From positions 73,066,435 to 73,130,434 of the forward strand of contig CM043950.1 of NCBI GenBank assembly GCA_014529385.2: a stretch of DNA of 64,000 nucleotides, in the 5' to 3' direction. The position numbers and the translations under genes are program-made. Positions within the stretch are counted from its first letter, which is position 1; each line of letters starts with the position of its first letter. Source of the DNA: Adiantum capillus-veneris. Lineage: Eukaryota > Streptophyta > Polypodiopsida > Polypodiales > Pteridaceae. Positions 22,796 to 34,019 of this stretch are shown here, piece after piece. The notes under the pieces were generated by a model. The model was not told where the DNA came from and did no database searches. It worked only from the letters and a program-made list of their open reading frames with translations.

Positions 22796-24083
22796 TGATG
22801 GGGGCTTTTCACAAGCCAAGCTCCCATACCCCTCTTCTCTCGTCCCCACCCCATGAAAACCCCCTCTTAGGGAGGGAGTGATAAAAGGCATTGGAAAAAG
22901 TAAGAAAAAAATAAAGTATGATTATCTAAATACATGAGAAAGGTAAAATTGGCCACCTCATGCCTGCGGGGCAGCCCATCCCCACCTTGCCTCCTTTTTC
23001 TTCACTGTTTCCCCGCCGTGTGTCCCTTTTCCTCTCCTCCACTCAAAAGGTCAACCCCCTCTCTCTTCCCCTTGTCCTTTCTCCTTTCTCTCTCCCTTCA
23101 AGCTACCCCACCTCTCACCAATAATGCACCCTAACTCACATGCAACTTATGCTATCTTCCAAAATAGTATAGCCCACCCCCCCTTTCTCTCTCCTATCAT
23201 ATCCCATGAACCAAATACCACCCTCTCTCTCTAAAGGGTGCCATGTCTCTTGTTGTAGAAAAACTCAGACACACTCAGTTTCATTGAAAAAGGTGCCCAT
23301 AGACCCATCCCCACCCGGTGGTTACCTGATTTTTCTTGTGTTCACACACATCTGCACACATATTCACCTCTGAACACACTCCCCTCTCTCCCCTCTTGTA
23401 ATTACTTTAGTCTCCATGTCACCTCTCACTTTTTTTCATCAACCCATCTCTCTCTCTTAGTCTCTCTCTCATGAAACTGCTGTTCTGGCACATATACACA
23501 CAGCCTGACAAGTGGGGCCCACAGTCACATGGCCTATGTAGATAATGATTTCTTCATTTCTAAATTCTAAAATTTCTCCCCCTTCCTCCCCTATATAAAG
23601 AGGGGTCACCATCACACTAAACACACACACCATCACCAAAGAGTACACTATGCACTGTGTGTGCCTAGTGCACACACACACACACCCACACCATCACCAT
23701 CACCGCAATCACCATGCTCATCTTGAGCATGACCTCTACACCCTTGGCTATGGAAGATGAAGGGCAACTAAATGAAGGATGATGGCCATAACCCTCGTGC
23801 GAGTCTTCGCCATCAACTCCCACGTATCTGCCATGTGCTCTACCACTCTCTCCCTTCTCATTCCTCTACCCTGTGCTCCCCATTTCATCGCCTTATTCTC
23901 TAAATAAAGCTTGAGGTTTTGTGAGTATGTTTTCTTGCAATGTTTTGCCCATGTGAGGTGTGCAGAATCGCCACTTAGTCTTGTGTTTGGAGTGAGTTTG
24001 TGTATGTGTGAAGGGTGTGCGGATTCGCCATCCTTTTGTGGTGCCTAAGTACTGCGCCGCTATACCCCCTCCCTCACTCTCTC

Positions 24084-24127
<44 letters not shown>

Positions 24128-24341
24128 ACTTGATCTCATTCCCTTCCCTCTTCATCATTGCTCCCAAGCATCCATCTCTCTTGGATGAAAACTTTGTTAT
24201 GGTGGTGTGTTGTTTGCATCCTAGCCGCTGAAGCTAGGTGGTGCCGCTTGTTTGATTTACCATGACAGGCTCGAGGCGCGCCATTCGGTCCCCGGTGTTT
24301 TAGAGGCCGTCGGGGGTTCTGGGTTTGCTTTGCTCTCGTCA
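22796..24341 (+). repeat. 5' LTR of the gag-only element
   Basis: Runs from TGATGGGGGCTTTTC to GCTCTCGTCA, 1546 bp, with a TATA-like CTATATAAAG at 23591-23600 and an AATAAA signal at 23903-23908. The second LTR is 28175-29702. They differ by scattered substitutions, short indels and a longer CT tract at about 24077-24122 in this copy, so insertion is fairly recent on the scale of this window. The flanking CTAC (22792-22795) matches CTAC at 29703-29706, a possible 4-bp target duplication. Confidence 0.9.
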
Positions 24342-25715
24342 TTTGGTGCCCCCACGGAGGAGGGCTTTCTAAGACCCTTCAGTTTACAATACTGAAAGTG
24401 ACGCCCACTATCAATCATGGACGAATGGCTGAAGGAATTTTTTAACTGGAGGACGGAAGAAGAAGAGAGGAAGGAGGCACTAGCCGCCTTCATTGAGGTG
24501 CTACTGCCAGGTTGCAGTGTCGTCAGCATTCAAGAGGTAAATTCTCCATCTCGTGTCGCTCGTTATAACTATAAATTGAGAGCATCAGGTAGGAGGTCGG
24601 TGAAGTGCCATGACTGTTGTCAACCAAGGCACACTGTCAATGAGTGCCAGCAACGAAGGGAGCGAAAGGGCTGAAGTCATCTACATCCACATTCATCGCA
24701 AAAAATTCATTCACATCAAGGAAGGGAAGCAAACGGTGCGACCTCTTTTCCCTAAAGAAACTACAATCAAAGTTATAACTCCAAAGTGGCCTAAAGGGGC
24801 TGCTCGAGCCAAAGGCAAGGAGAAGATAAGCCAGTCTGGAGACACATGACCCCGAAGGGAGAAGCATCTGGCCAAGCAAGTGCTTCAAGCTCAGAAAGTC
24901 GGGTTGTACCCAGTTTTCCAAAGAGGAAGTCATCCAAAGCTAAGTGGCGAAAGTTCGCCTACCGATCTGCATGACGCATGCGAGTGCTACCAATCCACTT
25001 CGACAATCCGGAAGAAGAAGTGGTAAGAAGAATCCCATGTCCTAGAGAAGAGTGGTTCGGCTACTGCTCTCGCTGTTTTGGAAAGAGAATGGAGGATCTT
25101 CCTCCTCTCCCTGTACAACTTATCCTGAAGAATCTCTCTACCACGGGAGAAACCCAGTGGGCTGGGGACGAGTTGCAACTGAATGGAGTAGAATTCTTGC
25201 AGCACGTCGACTACGGAAATTACCTACAATTGCTGTTAGCCAAGAGGCTGGGAGTGGTCAGACGCGTCGACATCACCCCGTACATACTGAGCAACGAAGG
25301 AAAGGTAGAGCCCATGAAAGACGACGACCTCTTGTGGATGTGCCGACTCATCAACATTGGCACGGTAAGAGTATAAGTAAGTATTTCATCCTCTCTGCAT
25401 GATGGAAAACGGGACAACGGCATTCCCGTTCAGATTCTTACAGCATGTGCATGTGAATATCTATGTAGATAGGAAAGTCTTCTACCAACAGAAGATCGTA
25501 CACCTATTCGGTGCGGCGGTACTAGGAGAAATCCTCAATTCCCCGAACCCTATCATTCTCCCCATATTAGATTACCATCATTCCTTCAATGTTTCTATCT
25601 TTATCTTGTTTTAAACTATCCACCCACCCCTATAAAAAGCTGCTATGAGCCGCTACTGTTAATGTAATGTTTAAAAAAAAAGAAAAAGAGGTTTGTAATT
25701 TCCTGAGTCACTACC
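24342..25715 (+). other. Leader with small ORFs, including a CCHC knuckle
   Basis: Between the 5' LTR and the gag-like ORF. An 85-codon frame (24417-24674) starts MDEWLKEFFNWRTEEEER and ends with a zinc knuckle CHDCCQPRHTVNEC. A second frame (24978-25376, 132 codons) contains CPREEWFGYCSRC and LLAKRLGVVRRVD. A region between them, in the same style, is broken by a stop near 24970. No RT, integrase or protease motif is present. These may be remnants of a longer gag or an accessory protein; function is unknown. Confidence 0.5.
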
Positions 25716-28097
25716 ATGGAAAGTGTTTCTTTCGCCACGTTCAGTGGAAAGAAGGGAGAGGATCTCACCACCGACTTTTTGGATGATTTCGACATTGCTT
25801 GTATCGTCTCCAACATAGATGACGACGCTTCACGACTTAGAATTTTTTCTCTAGTGATGAAAGTAGAGACCAAGTCCTGGTATAATGCATTGCCCCAGGC
25901 CACCAAGAATGCATGGGATGTGTTAATGGATGCTTTTGTAAAGAGGTTTGGTGGAGGCACAACCTCGGAGAGGCTATGGCAGTTACTGACAGAATTAAAG
26001 CAGGGAGGCCTGCTGGAGTATGCCACCTACGAGTCTAAATTTGTGGACTTATGGGAGAGATGGGTTGCCTCGCTAGAGGAAGGTGAAGGAGCACCTAATT
26101 TCCTAAAGAAGGACCGTTTCATTGCTAGTCTATGGTCGCCGCTTAGAGAGAAGGTGAAGGGAAGGTTTCCTGCAACATATGAGTTGGCAGTCAAAGTAGC
26201 CCGCCTTAAAGACAAGAAGCTACGCATGCAAGCAAGAGTAAACGAGTCAAAGGAAACAAGCTCAATACAACCAACCCCAGTGACTGCAACACCCAATCAT
26301 AGAGTCCAACCGCAGGAGGCATCAGAAGAGCAAGACCTGCTGAGTCGTATCACCACCCAACTAGAGAGTTTATCTGTGCATCTGGTGCAGCAAGGGCATG
26401 CACCTGGCAGGAACCCAGAACAAGGAAGAGGACAACAAAGGCAGAACCCAGAGTACCATTGTTACAACTGCGGAGAAGACGGTCACGGTATGTACTACTG
26501 TTCCAAACCACGACAAAACTATAATAGAGGAGGTAGGAGGAACCAATTGTCACCCCCTAGAGAAAGAACACCCCCACCCCGAGCACCAGCCCCACCAACA
26601 CAAATTCTACGTCCACCACAATCACCACTTACAATCATCCTACGCCCACCATCAATTGGTACCCGCACACCAAGTATCATTGGTCTTGCAGAAGAGGTCA
26701 AGATGAGTGCAACAGAAGAAGGATCAAGTAAGAAGACTATTCAAAGAACTGAAGCAGTGGAACAAGAGGTTAAAGAATCAAAAGATGCTACCCAGGTGGG
26801 GGAGGTAAGTCAAGAAAATTGTGTTACAAATGTGAGTACATCTTTAACCTTGGATGAAATAGGAACCAAAGCGATCAATCGACAACATTGGGCAGTAAGG
26901 GTAAGAAGGTGTGAAGTGTTGATTAGGCCTCGTCAGAGTAAGAGGAATGCAAAGGTCATGAAATATACAAGAGAAGAGGAAAACCAGTCGGTTAGCAAGG
27001 CTTTGCAGAAGATGGAGAACATATCAAGCAAAGGGGAGGGATTTGAAAACGGAAGCCTGTGCACCAGCATGGACCCAGGACAGTGTAGCAAGCTAAAGGA
27101 ATCTTGCATCAAGGCAGTTTCACTAGAGGACCATAACAAAGAGGTAAGTATGACTGAAGGTTTGGAGTTGGATATTTCTCCAGAGGCTTGGCAGCCGAGC
27201 AAGACTTTATTGTGTAGTGCTATAGACTTAGAGATGGGTAATGCCTCTAGTCTACTGAAGGGTGTTATAAACTTGGAGATGGGTAATGCCTCCAGTTTAT
27301 GTGAGGATGTTCATAGTAAGTTTGATGATCAATATGTTGCCAACCTTTTAAGGATGTTCCAAACTCCTCTACAACACAGCATTGTGTTTGCATGGGATGC
27401 ATTAGACCTATGGCTATGGCTAGCTGCTATAACATATAGAGAGAAGATCAGCATGGAGATAAGAACAAAGGAGCCATGGATAGACAAAAGCCTGATAGAA
27501 TGCAAGAATGAAAACCTCATTCGCAATTTGGTACGATTTTTTACAAATAGTGCATCCTCTCTTTGGAGAAAGGTAAGTGGATTACGCTTGAATTTAAGCC
27601 GCAAGGTAGGTGGCTTGCTATTAGCATTAGTAAAGGAAGCTGACATGTTTGAGCACACCCAAAAGAAGCATGATATGCTTGCAGTTTTTTCTAGTCATGG
27701 CAGTAAGCAGGATTCTCAAGACAACTTGAGCTCACCACACCAACAAGGCGGCCATATATGGTGGATTCTTGGTACACTCTTGGGAATCATAATTGTCAGT
27801 CTTGTCTTTGCAGGAGCCAAGATGCTCATTTTCCCTCTCGCTACTCGTGGTTACAAATTTGGTCCAATTTGGTATGCAAATTTTATTGTTCGGACACTGC
27901 AGACAATGATCCTATTTTTCACTTGGGATCCAGGAGGACACCGGCACAAAGTTCTCGAAGCCATGGGCTTCCCCTTTAATCAACCGACACTATTCCAAGA
28001 AACAAGCTATCACCCGGACCTGTTACAGATTAACGAATATCCCAGAAATCTCACCAATGGCCAAATGGAATGGATAGTTCAGAAGGCAACTCGATAA
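25716..28097 (+). CDS. Gag-like protein with C-terminal hydrophobic segment (793 aa)
   Basis: Intact frame from ATG at 25716. The N-terminal 200 residues look like a retrotransposon capsid (SFATFSGKKGEDLTTDF, KSWYNALPQ, FVKRFGGGTTSERLWQL). A CCHC zinc knuckle CYNCGEDGHGMYYC follows near residues 249-262, then a Pro-rich linker and a long region without known motifs, rich in Glu, Lys and Ser. Near residues 680-704 lies a strongly hydrophobic stretch (WWILGTLLGIIIVSLVFAG), able to span a membrane, then about 90 residues to the stop at 28095. The frame contains no protease, RT or integrase. It sits between two LTRs and its stop lies about 60 bp before the polypurine tract. It may supply particle protein to a family mobilised in trans. 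A membrane role for the C-terminus is inference only. Confidence 0.8.
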   Translation: MESVSFATFSGKKGEDLTTDFLDDFDIACIVSNIDDDASRLRIFSLVMKVETKSWYNALPQATKNAWDVLMDAFVKRFGGGTTSERLWQLLTELKQGGLLEYATYESKFVDLWERWVASLEEGEGAPNFLKKDRFIASLWSPLREKVKGRFPATYELAVKVARLKDKKLRMQARVNESKETSSIQPTPVTATPNHRVQPQEASEEQDLLSRITTQLESLSVHLVQQGHAPGRNPEQGRGQQRQNPEYHCYNCGEDGHGMYYCSKPRQNYNRGGRRNQLSPPRERTPPPRAPAPPTQILRPPQSPLTIILRPPSIGTRTPSIIGLAEEVKMSATEEGSSKKTIQRTEAVEQEVKESKDATQVGEVSQENCVTNVSTSLTLDEIGTKAINRQHWAVRVRRCEVLIRPRQSKRNAKVMKYTREEENQSVSKALQKMENISSKGEGFENGSLCTSMDPGQCSKLKESCIKAVSLEDHNKEVSMTEGLELDISPEAWQPSKTLLCSAIDLEMGNASSLLKGVINLEMGNASSLCEDVHSKFDDQYVANLLRMFQTPLQHSIVFAWDALDLWLWLAAITYREKISMEIRTKEPWIDKSLIECKNENLIRNLVRFFTNSASSLWRKVSGLRLNLSRKVGGLLLALVKEADMFEHTQKKHDMLAVFSSHGSKQDSQDNLSSPHQQGGHIWWILGTLLGIIIVSLVFAGAKMLIFPLATRGYKFGPIWYANFIVRTLQTMILFFTWDPGGHRHKVLEAMGFPFNQPTLFQETSYHPDLLQINEYPRNLTNGQMEWIVQKATR

Positions 28098-28158
28098 CGG
28101 ATCCTACAGCTAAGCGGAAGAAGAAACAGATGAGCTAGAGGCATGAATGCCTCTAGCC

Positions 28159-28170
28159 AAAAGGGGAGGG
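28159..28170 (+). other. Polypurine tract of the gag-only element
   Basis: AAAAGGGGAGGG directly before CTAA and the 3' LTR start at 28175, the expected plus-strand primer position. Confidence 0.8.
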
Positions 28171-28174
28171 CTAA

Positions 28175-29702
28175 TGATGGGGGCTTTTCACAAGCCAAGC
28201 TCCCATACCCCTCTTCTCTCGTCCCCACCCCATGAAAACCCCCTCTTAGGGAGGGAATGATAAAAGGCATTGGAAAAAGTAAGAAAAAAATAAAGTATGA
28301 TTATCTAAATATATGAGAAACGTAAAATTGGCCACCTCATGCCTGCGGGGCAGCCCATCCCCACCTTGCCTCCTTTTTCTTCACTGTTGCCCCACTGTGT
28401 GTCCCTTTTCCTCTCCTCCACTCAAAAGGTCAACCCCCTCTCTCTTCCCCTTGTCCTTTCTCCTTTCTCTCTCCCGTCAAGCTACCCCACCTCTCACCAA
28501 TAATGCACCCTAACTCACATGCAACTTATGCTCTCTTCAAAAATAGTATACCCCACCCCCCCTTTCTCTCTCCTATCATATCCCATGACCCAAATACCCC
28601 CCTCTCTCTCTAAAGGGCGCCATGTCTCTTGTCTTGTAGATAAATAATCTCCCCCACACTCACACACACTCAGTTTCATTGAAAAAGGTGCCCATAGACC
28701 CATCCCCACCCGGTGGTTACCTGATTTTTCTTGTGTTCACACACATCTGCACACATATTCACCTCTGAACACACTCCCCTCTCTCCCCTCTTGTAATTAC
28801 TTTAGTCTCCATGTCACCTCTCACTTTTTTTCATCAACCCATCTCTCTCTCTTAGTCTCTCTCTCATGAGACTACTGTTCTGGCACATATATACACAGCC
28901 AGACAAGTGGGGCCCACAGTCACATGGCCTATGTAGATAATGATTTCTTCATTTCTAAATTCTAGAATTTCTCCCCCCTCCTCCCCTATATAAAGAGGGG
29001 TCACCATCACACTAAACACACACACCATCACCAAAGAGTACACTATGCACTGTGTGTGCCTAGTGCACACACCCACACCCACACCATCACCATCACCGCA
29101 ATCACCATGCTCATCTTGAGCATGAACTCTACACCCTTGGCTATGGAAGATGAAGGGCAACTAAATGAAGGATGATGGCCATAACCCTCGTGCGAGTCTT
29201 CGCCATCAACTCCCACCTATCCGCCATGTGCTCTACCACTCTCTCCCTTCTCATTCCCCTACCCTATGCTCCCCATTTCATCGCCTTATTCTCTAAATAA
29301 AGCTTGAGGTTTTGTGAGTATGTTTTGTTGCAATGTTTTGCCCATGTGAGGTGTGCGGAATCACCACCTAGCCTTGTGTTTGGAGTGAGTTTGTGTATGT
29401 GTGAAGGGTGTGCGGATTCACCATCCTTTTGTGGTGCCTAAGTACTAAGCCGCTATACCCCCTCCCTCACTCTCTCTCTCTCTCTGTCACTTGATCTCAT
29501 TCCCTTCCCTCTTCATCATTGCTCCCAAGCATCCATCTCTCTTGGATGAAAACTTTGTTATGGTGGTGTGTTGTTTGCGTCCTAGCCGCTGAAGCTAGGT
29601 GGTGCCCGCTGTTTGCTTTACCATGACAGGCTCGAGGTGCGCCATTCGGTCCCCGGTGTTTTAGAGGCCGTCGGGGGTTCGGGATTCGCTTTGCTCTTGT
29701 CA
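28175..29702 (+). repeat. 3' LTR of the gag-only element
   Basis: 1528 bp, TGATGGGGG to CTCTTGTCA, collinear with 22796-24341. TATA-like box at 28987-28994 and AATAAA at 29296-29301. It has a shorter CT tract (about 29468-29485) than the 5' copy. Confidence 0.9.
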
Positions 29703-30035
29703 CTACCACTTGCATTGTGGGGCAACACACTTTGATAAAATCTCTTCGTTTATAATCATTAACCAAAAAAAGAATCAAAGAAGTAGAGACAAAGGAACAA
29801 TATATGAAGACATTTGCATTATCTTCAAGGACTCTATTACAACTTCAAGAAAGCACAATCTTATTTGTCCATTTCAATTATTTTTTTTCCTCCTTTATTG
29901 TTGGTGGTTTCTTGTTCTCGGTCTTTACGATGTTGTTTTTCTCAGCCTTCATCTTTTGTCTTTCTTCTTCAGCTCCTTTAGAAGAGCTTTTGCCTCAGCT
30001 ATCGTTTTCTCTACCTCCTTCATTTCCGCCATCAT

Positions 30036-30047
30036 CACTACAAGAGG
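30036..30047 (+). mobile_element. CACTA-type terminal repeat (left end)
   Basis: CACTACAAGAGG resembles the conserved terminus of plant CACTA (En/Spm) elements. It is followed by clustered short GACGCTC/GCGTC/GCGATGCTC direct and inverted motifs (30060-30180), the usual subterminal repeats of that superfamily, and by a perfect 10-bp palindrome arm pair around 30218-30238 (ACTCAGATCT). The matching right end was not found, presumably lost at about 36672. Confidence 0.7.
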
Positions 30048-30259
30048 TCCTTCACATTAGTGACGCTCGCAGTGCGACGCTCAAAATTTAAAATCCACGG
30101 CGTCTCTATGAGCGTCGATATAGGCATCGCTATTTTCTTTGTTGCATATCAACGCCTATAGCGATGCTCATAGCGACACCGACAGGGGTAAAAAATAAAT
30201 CAAGAGCGCCAAAAACTCAGATCTCAGATCTGAGTTTCAACGTTCTAGCGAAACAAGTA

Positions 30260-30625
30260 AACCCGCGCTCCCTCTCTCTCTCTCTCTTCCCCCCCCTCCC
30301 ACACACACACACGAGGAGAGGAAGGAGATCCAGGTACGCTCCTTCCCTCTCATGTGTCTCATGTTCCCTTCCTCTCTTTCTCTCTCTCCCTCTCTCTCAC
30401 ACACACACGCATTGTGTCTTTGAGAGAGAGAGAGAGAGAGTACACACATGCATAAACAAAAAACACTTACACACACACATACACATGCATAAACAAAGAA
30501 TACATACACACACATTGAGACAGGAAAAGAGAGAGAGAGAGAGAAACCAAAGAGAGAGAGGGGGGGAGAAGACGAAAAAAGAGAGAGGTAAGAGGAGAAA
30601 ACAAAGAGAGAGAGAGAGATAGATT
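30260..30625. repeat. GA/CT/AC microsatellite cluster
   Basis: Alternating CT, AC and GA tracts inside the 5' part of the CACTA remnant. The 152-codon frame across it is low-complexity and not a gene. Confidence 0.85.
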
Positions 30626-30649
30626 AAAAAAGTAGAAAAAATATGAAAT

Positions 30650-31215
30650 GAAGTATTATATTAAGATATAGGGTTAAGTTAGATTACATTTAACTTATTT
30701 TAAAATTTATGCTAAATTTAAAATTAGGTTAGACTTAAGATTAAGTTAAGATTTAAAGTAGATTTAAGATTAGGTTAGATTACATCTAGTTTTAGGTTAG
30801 ATTTAGGTTTATGTTAAGTTTAAGATTAGATTATATTTAAATTTATGTTAGATCTAGAATTAGGGCAAGATTTAAGATTAGCTAGGTTAGATTTAAGATT
30901 AGATTGTATTCAGATTCAAGTTAGATTACATTTAAGTTTAGGATTTAAGATTAGATTAGATTCAGGTTTATGTTGAGTTTAAGATTAAATGACATTTAGA
31001 TTTATGTTAGATTTAAGATTAAGGAAAGATTTAAGGTTAGCTAGGTTAGATTTAAGACTATATTAGATTTAAATTTAAGTTAGATTACATCTAGGTTTAG
31101 GTTAGATTAGATTTAAGTTTATGTTGAGTTTAAGATTAGATTAGATCTATATTTATGTTAGATTTAAGATTAGATTATATTAGATTATATTAGATTTAGG
31201 TTAGATTTTAGGTCA
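30650..31215. repeat. Degenerate TTAGATTTAAG-type low-complexity array
   Basis: About 560 bp of interspersed AGATTTAAGATTAG, TTAGGTTAGATT and GATTTAGGTTTATG words with no fixed period that I can define. Strong strand asymmetry (few C). Not a telomeric TTTAGGG array. Confidence 0.8.
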
Positions 31216-32419
31216 TGTCAATGAAGGCTTTGCCCAAAGAGCAAACATTAGGTACACAACAATTTATGTATATTCCCATCAGAATCTGACACCTATTAAC
31301 TCACCCACTAGCCATGTTCAATTAGCTTAGAATCACCATATGTTCAATTAGGTTAGATTTAAGATTAGATTTTCGATTTAGTTTTTATATTAAAGTCTAT
31401 TTTCGGGATTACAAAAAAAAATAAGAGTTAGGGAGAATATGATCCCTCTCTTCCTCTCTACGGATGCGACCTTAAGTTGGAAAGCTTTCAATGGCATGAT
31501 ACTCAGATTGGAGGCCAACATGTAATGCGCTAAGAAATCCCTTGAACAAGGATCTACTGTGAAGAGATGTTAAGATGTTGTGAATTGCTACTGCTAGAGA
31601 AGAGGCAAAGGGGTTTTGTCCAATACATGCACTATCATGTAGACGTGGGTGTGTAGATTTCTTGTACCCACAAATATGTTGAGAGAGAGAGAGAGAGAGC
31701 ACATGAATAGAACCCCAAAGTGTCTAGAATACACACATGAGATGATGTATATATAGAGGGGACCTGGGTGTCATATATAGAGAAGCCATATATTGAGTAA
31801 CTTCACATATAAGCTCAACACCCCCGCTCAAATAAGGGTCCCTAACTGTGGATGAAAAAACCCTTGGGGGATCAAGGGAAAAACCCACAGCTCTATATAC
31901 ACCCACCGTTATATCACTCCTTTTACAATGAATATTTTATGAGGAGCTACATCACTCCTTTTACAATGAATGTTTTATGAAGAGTTACATTACTCATATC
32001 CTATCAAATACAATAATGAATACAAAGGTTCAATGAAGAGGTGTAAAGGCTATCGATTAGCTCCTAATCAGAAGTGTCTCCAAGAATCTGCTATGTAGCT
32101 TGTCATCACTATCGCATCACCAAACATATCTTCATGTTGTCATCAATATGGCATCACCAAACATGTCTTCATAAATCTTTTATTGTCATGAAAATTATTA
32201 GCATCGTTAGTGAAATAATTACATTCACAATGCCATAAGAGATGGTTCGCGACTCCACTGTTTTGACGACATATATACACACGACAACATATGTGGACAT
32301 AAAGTATGAACATAAAAAATTTACAAGATGCATGATACGTGATGCAAATGACATGTGTATATACTACATAAAACGACATTTATCAACGTAGTGATATCAA
32401 TAAGTATCATCAAAGTATT

Positions 32420-33840
32420 AACAAAACATCATCATTGTATCAATAAAAAACCATCATGGTATCAATGAAAGGCATCATAGAATAATCATTGTATCAACGA
32501 AACAACGTCATGACATCACCGAGAATAACCATGGTATCAACGAAACAACATCATGATATCACTGAGAATAATCATTGTATCAACAAAACAACATCATGGT
32601 ATCACCGAAAATAACCATGGTATCAACGAAACAATATCATGATATCACCGGGAATAATCATTGTATCAACGAAACAACGTCATGGTATCATGGAGAATAA
32701 CCATGGTATCTGTCAGGGGAACCGAATAATAGAGATAGACAGCAAAACAGAGGAAGAAATCTTTGTATTGATAGTGTTTGATACAACAGAGGAGCAATTG
32801 AATATATATATGGGCGCACTCCGTTGTACGGAGCTCGAACCTCTCGACCACCCCCGAGCTTCAATTCGCTTGCATGCAGCGTCTCACTCGCACTCGCACT
32901 CGCACTCGCACTCTCACTCTCACTCGCACTCGCACTCGCACTCGCACTCGCAGAAGAGAGAATGGTGAATCCCCCCCAAAACGCACCACCCGTCCTTCTA
33001 TTCTCCTCCAAAAAGCCTGCGACCTCTTAAAATAGCCGCTTTTCTATTTTTGGCGCTCGGTCGACTCGACTTGCGCGCCAATATACCTGCGAGAACAAGG
33101 TAAAAAAACGTGATCGCGAAGCGATCCGTAGAGGTTAGTTTTTTTTTTCCAGCTGTCTTCAACTGAACATAACTCCCAAACGGAGCCAAAACAGCCCAAG
33201 TCCGTCTCATACAATCTTGTTGCCCTCGCTGCGCTCTTCGACGGCTATGTGATGGAAAATTTCCATAGCCTGCTCCGATTTGCTGAAAATCAACCTGCAA
33301 AACAGCATTTTCTACAAAAACGATGCAAAAACAGCAAATCCAACTTTTTTTATTAATCTTTGGCCTTCAACGAGCATCAAAACATCAAAATCTCTAAAGA
33401 CTCAAAGAACCAAAGTTGTTCCTTATAACGCAGGCTTCAATCGTTTCATACATCACTTTTTCAAAATCCCACGTTAACGCCTTCAAAAATGCCCCAGAAA
33501 GTGCCTTCCGGATCAAAAAATTTTATCGGACGAAAACAATCCACACATCCTTCTACACAGTGGACTAACTTTAAAATGACAAAAACTTCCTAGAAAACAA
33601 AATTTATTACTAAAACACCTCGAAATCAAGTCTTGTTACAGTATCAACGAAACAACATCATGGTATCACAGAGAATAACCATGGAATCAACGAAATATCA
33701 TCATGGCATCACCGAGAATAACCATGGTATCAACGAAATATCATCATGGTATCAACGAAAATCACCATGACCAAAGTACTAACAAAACATCATCATGGTA
33801 CCATCAAAATCACTATGGTATCAACAAGAGATTGTCAATA
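32420..33840. repeat. 43-bp tandem repeats of E1, split by a solo LTR
   Basis: Units alternate CATCATGGTATCACCGAG and AATAACCATGGTATC with a CAACGAAACAA spacer. The array is continuous across the solo LTR (32711-33640) once that is removed. The same repeat fills 39780-40240 in E2. Confidence 0.85.
32711..33640 (-). mobile_element. Solo LTR (930 bp) nested in E1, perfect TSD
   Basis: Inverted copy of the 9585 family: plus strand TGTCAGGGGAACCG to AAGTCTTGTTACA. Flanked by GTATC at 32706-32710 and 33641-33645, a perfect 5-bp target duplication. The GCGAGT hexamer array (complement, 32885-32952) has about 11 units. It lies inside the 43-bp repeats, so it is younger than E1. Confidence 0.92.
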
Positions 33841-34019
33841 AAACGGTGTAAACTATATCTCTAGAAGAATAATTATACGAGAATCAATGAACGAGTATGT
33901 CATATAACAAAGGATCATGTACCAACAGTAGCTCGATAGAATTTGGACGATCATCAACGGCTCTACTGAATCGGGACGAAATGTAACTGGCTTCTGTAGC
34001 AAAGTTATGTCAGGAACAA

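Noticed and set aside
22076-22891. Overlapping His/Cys-rich frames on both strands near the hairpin array
   Set aside because: They follow the 76-bp repeat and change frame between units because 76 is not a multiple of three.
30164-30622. 152-codon plus-strand frame rich in Ser, His, Thr and Arg-Glu
   Set aside because: Low-complexity CT/AC/GA tracts, no domain.
30650-31215. Possible telomere-like array
   Set aside because: Words such as TTAGGTTAGATT resemble telomeric repeats, but there is no regular TTTAGGG or TTAGGG unit and no fixed period.
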